Source: Pseudomonadota bacterium | Lineage (GTDB): Bacteria; Pseudomonadota; Alphaproteobacteria; Sphingomonadales; SMXR01 | DNA: 7,391 bases | Reading direction: 5' to 3' | Assembly (NCBI GenBank): GCA_022571175.1 | Contig: JACZYI010000090.1 | Coordinates: 1-7,391 of the forward strand | In this document: one piece after another, positions 6,561 through 7,391 of the stretch | Position numbering within the stretch: position 1 is the first letter of the stretch | How the letters are laid out: each line of letters opens with the position of its first letter | Made by a program: the position numbers and the translations under genes | The notes under the pieces: generated by a model | What the model was told of the DNA's origin: nothing | What the model saw: the letters and a program-made list of their open reading frames with translations, nothing else | Database searches by the model: none

Positions 6561-6581
6561 TTATACACAAAGATATCCACA
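6561..6581 (+). promoter_or_regulatory. Tandem DnaA boxes (one exact, one near-exact)
   Basis: TTATACACA at 6561-6569 matches TTATNCACA exactly. ATATCCACA at 6573-6581 differs only at its first base. Both are in the same orientation with start-to-start spacing of 12 bp, about one helical turn, favouring cooperative DnaA binding. This is the strongest protein-binding signature in the gap. Confidence 0.75.
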
Positions 6582-6602
6582 ATCAGAAACCATATCCGGA
6601 TC

Positions 6603-6618
6603 ATTACACTTATTACAC
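6603..6618 (+). repeat. Short direct repeat ATTACAC x2 in oriC
   Basis: ATTACAC occurs at 6603-6609 and 6612-6618 (9-bp period), with a related ATTACAG at 6657-6663. The second copy overlaps TATTACACA, a DnaA-box-like 9-mer with two mismatches. They may be low-affinity DnaA sites. Confidence 0.35.
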
Positions 6619-6645
6619 AAGGAGATTTGGAGGGAAGGTCTTCTT

Positions 6646-6654
6646 TTACCCACA
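6646..6654 (+). promoter_or_regulatory. DnaA-like box TTACCCACA
   Basis: One mismatch (position 4) to TTATNCACA, same orientation as the tandem boxes at 6561-6581. Confidence 0.45.
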
Positions 6655-6677
6655 TTATTACAGATTTTGTAGAAATT

Positions 6678-6686
6678 TGTGAACAA
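6678..6686 (-). promoter_or_regulatory. DnaA-like box TTGTTCACA
   Basis: The minus strand reads TTGTTCACA, one mismatch (position 3) to TTATNCACA, in the opposite orientation to the upstream boxes. Confidence 0.4.
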
Positions 6687-6725
6687 GGGGACAATTCACC
6701 ATAGGGTTCGGGAAAAACTGGGGAT

Positions 6726-6739
6726 AGATATCAATATCT
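6726..6739. repeat. Inverted repeat AGATAT-CA-ATATCT in oriC
   Basis: The two 6-bp arms are exact reverse complements around a 2-base spacer. The element also contains TATCAATATCTG, close to the IHF consensus core (WATCAA-N4-TTR) but with one mismatch in the TTR part. It could bind a dimeric regulator or be a degenerate IHF site. Confidence 0.4.
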
Positions 6740-6763
6740 GTGCAGGCAAGAAAACCCCACAGG

Positions 6764-6772
6764 TTATGAACA
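6764..6772 (+). promoter_or_regulatory. Weak DnaA-like box TTATGAACA
   Basis: One mismatch at position 6 of TTATNCACA, within the otherwise conserved CACA half, so probably low affinity. Confidence 0.3.
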
Positions 6773-6785
6773 GGTTCTAGGGAAT

Positions 6786-6794
6786 TATGGATAA
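6786..6794 (-). promoter_or_regulatory. DnaA-like box TTATCCATA overlapping the ppsR start codon
   Basis: The minus strand reads TTATCCATA, one mismatch (position 8) to TTATCCACA. It covers the ATG of the divergent gene, so DnaA bound here could also affect that gene's expression. It may be chance within coding sequence. Confidence 0.3.
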
Positions 6795-7391
6795 CAATCA
6801 AGATAGGGAATTGTTTCACATTCATTTAGTTTCCGATGCAACCGGAGGCACCCTGGAGTCTATGGCAAAAGCCGCGCTGGTTCAATTTGAAGGGAGCAAT
6901 GTGCAGACCCATTTTTGGCCGATGATCAGGTCCGTTCGCCAAATGGAGATGGTAATTGGTGATATTCTCGAAAATCCAGGATTAGTTCTTTATACCGTCG
7001 TTGATGAATACATACGGGAAGTGTTGTTAAAAAAGTGCGCTCGAACAGGCCTTGCAATGCTGGATGTCTTGGCGCCGGCCGTCAAGGCTATGGGAGACTA
7101 TTTTGGAAAAAGAGCAACCGGCCTTCCTGGGAAACAACATAAAATGGATGAGCAGTATTTTGACCGCATAGATGCGCTGCATTTTTCTATGTCCCACGAT
7201 GATGGTCAAATGGTTGATAATCTTGTTGAGTCCGACATCATTCTGGTTGGTGTTTCAAGGACTTCAAAAACGCCAACAAGCATGTATTTAGCCTATCGGG
7301 GAATCAAAACGGCAAACGTACCGTTTGTCATGAATTGTTCCATGCCAAGTGAAATAGAAAGCGCGAAAGACGCCTTGATCATTGGTCTGAC
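6787..7391 (+). CDS. ppsR: PPDK/PEP-synthase regulatory protein (DUF299, kinase/pyrophosphorylase), partial
   Basis: Proteins of this family switch pyruvate phosphate dikinase (or PEP synthase) off by ADP-dependent phosphorylation of an active-site threonine and on again by phosphate-dependent dephosphorylation. The gene runs off the right edge after 201 complete codons of a usual ~270. Seen: N-terminal LFHIHLVSDATGGTLESMAK (residues 8-27), matching the family opening HLVSDSTGET; YTVVDEYIREVL; LDVLAPAVKAMGDYFGK; HKMDEQYFDRIDALHFSMSHDDGQ; and the P-loop-like nucleotide-binding motif GVSRTSKTPTS at about 155-165, followed by YLAYRGIKTANVPFV. The start at 6787 has AGGGA four bases upstream and yields the family's N-terminus. 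It diverges from hemE across the candidate oriC, as the RP001 homologue does in other alphaproteobacteria. Whether the target is PPDK or PEP synthase cannot be told here; PPDK is usual in this class. Confidence 0.95.
   Translation, partial: MDNNQDRELFHIHLVSDATGGTLESMAKAALVQFEGSNVQTHFWPMIRSVRQMEMVIGDILENPGLVLYTVVDEYIREVLLKKCARTGLAMLDVLAPAVKAMGDYFGKRATGLPGKQHKMDEQYFDRIDALHFSMSHDDGQMVDNLVESDIILVGVSRTSKTPTSMYLAYRGIKTANVPFVMNCSMPSEIESAKDALIIGL

Larger units (their letters stand above)
6462..6786. other. oriC: Candidate chromosomal replication origin (oriC)
   Basis: The gap between divergent hemE and the DUF299 gene is non-coding and AT-rich: by hand count 112 G/C in the 300 bases 6481-6780, about 37%. 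It carries one exact DnaA box (TTATACACA) and several one-mismatch boxes. The hemE/RP001 junction is the established origin site in Caulobacter and is conserved in Rickettsia. The left part (6481-6530, about 30% GC) is the likely unwinding region. No GANTC (CcrM) site and only one TTAA were found by eye, so Caulobacter-style CtrA/CcrM control is not evident. Function is inferred from position and motifs. Confidence 0.8.

Noticed and set aside
6506..6694. 62-codon minus-strand ORF across the hemE/ppsR gap
   Set aside because: It covers the DnaA-box cluster, is low-complexity in look, and has no family resemblance; AT-rich origin DNA often leaves such chance frames.
1..7391. CRISPR arrays, tRNA or rRNA genes, complete insertion sequences
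   Set aside because: No regularly spaced repeats, tRNA-like cloverleaf with a T-loop GTTCRANYC, rRNA sequence or paired terminal repeats were seen on either strand.

Overview
The window looks like the chromosomal replication-origin neighbourhood of an alphaproteobacterium of moderate GC content. The main reason is gene order. hemE (minus strand, ending the left-hand block) and a divergent gene for a PPDK-regulator/DUF299 protein (the 'RP001' gene) flank an AT-rich, non-coding, DnaA-box-bearing gap. That hemE/RP001 junction is the known origin location in Caulobacter and its relatives. No species can be assigned from the sequence alone.

Layout from left to right. Positions 1-42 may hold the last 13 codons of an unseen upstream gene. 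Positions 29-2176 (+) encode a 715-residue DUF255/YyaL-type thioredoxin-fold protein. Its first ~66 residues do not belong to that family and resemble the N-terminus of a type I restriction HsdR subunit, so the ORF looks chimeric. Positions 2177-2439 are a convergent intergenic stretch with several inverted repeats. On the minus strand come rho (3693-2440), a 204-bp rho leader with a perfect 14-bp palindrome and two small hairpins, hemJ (4344-3898), hemH (5415-4363) and hemE (6461-5424). Positions 6462-6786 are the candidate oriC. The ppsR-like gene starts at 6787 (+) and runs off the right edge.

The three heme genes form a tight cluster (8- and 18-bp gaps) transcribed hemE-hemH-hemJ. Together they cover uroporphyrinogen III decarboxylation, the HemJ type of protoporphyrinogen oxidation and iron insertion. 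Coproporphyrinogen oxidase (hemF/hemN) is not in the window. rho follows on the same strand but is separated by its own leader, so it probably has its own promoter and control.

The core genes look ordinary and intact. The unusual parts are the HsdR-like/DUF255 fusion with its sharp base-composition step near position 300, the break in synteny downstream of rho, the structured rho leader, and the internal architecture of the origin. I found no CRISPR array, tRNA, rRNA or complete mobile element, and no convincing new multi-gene system.
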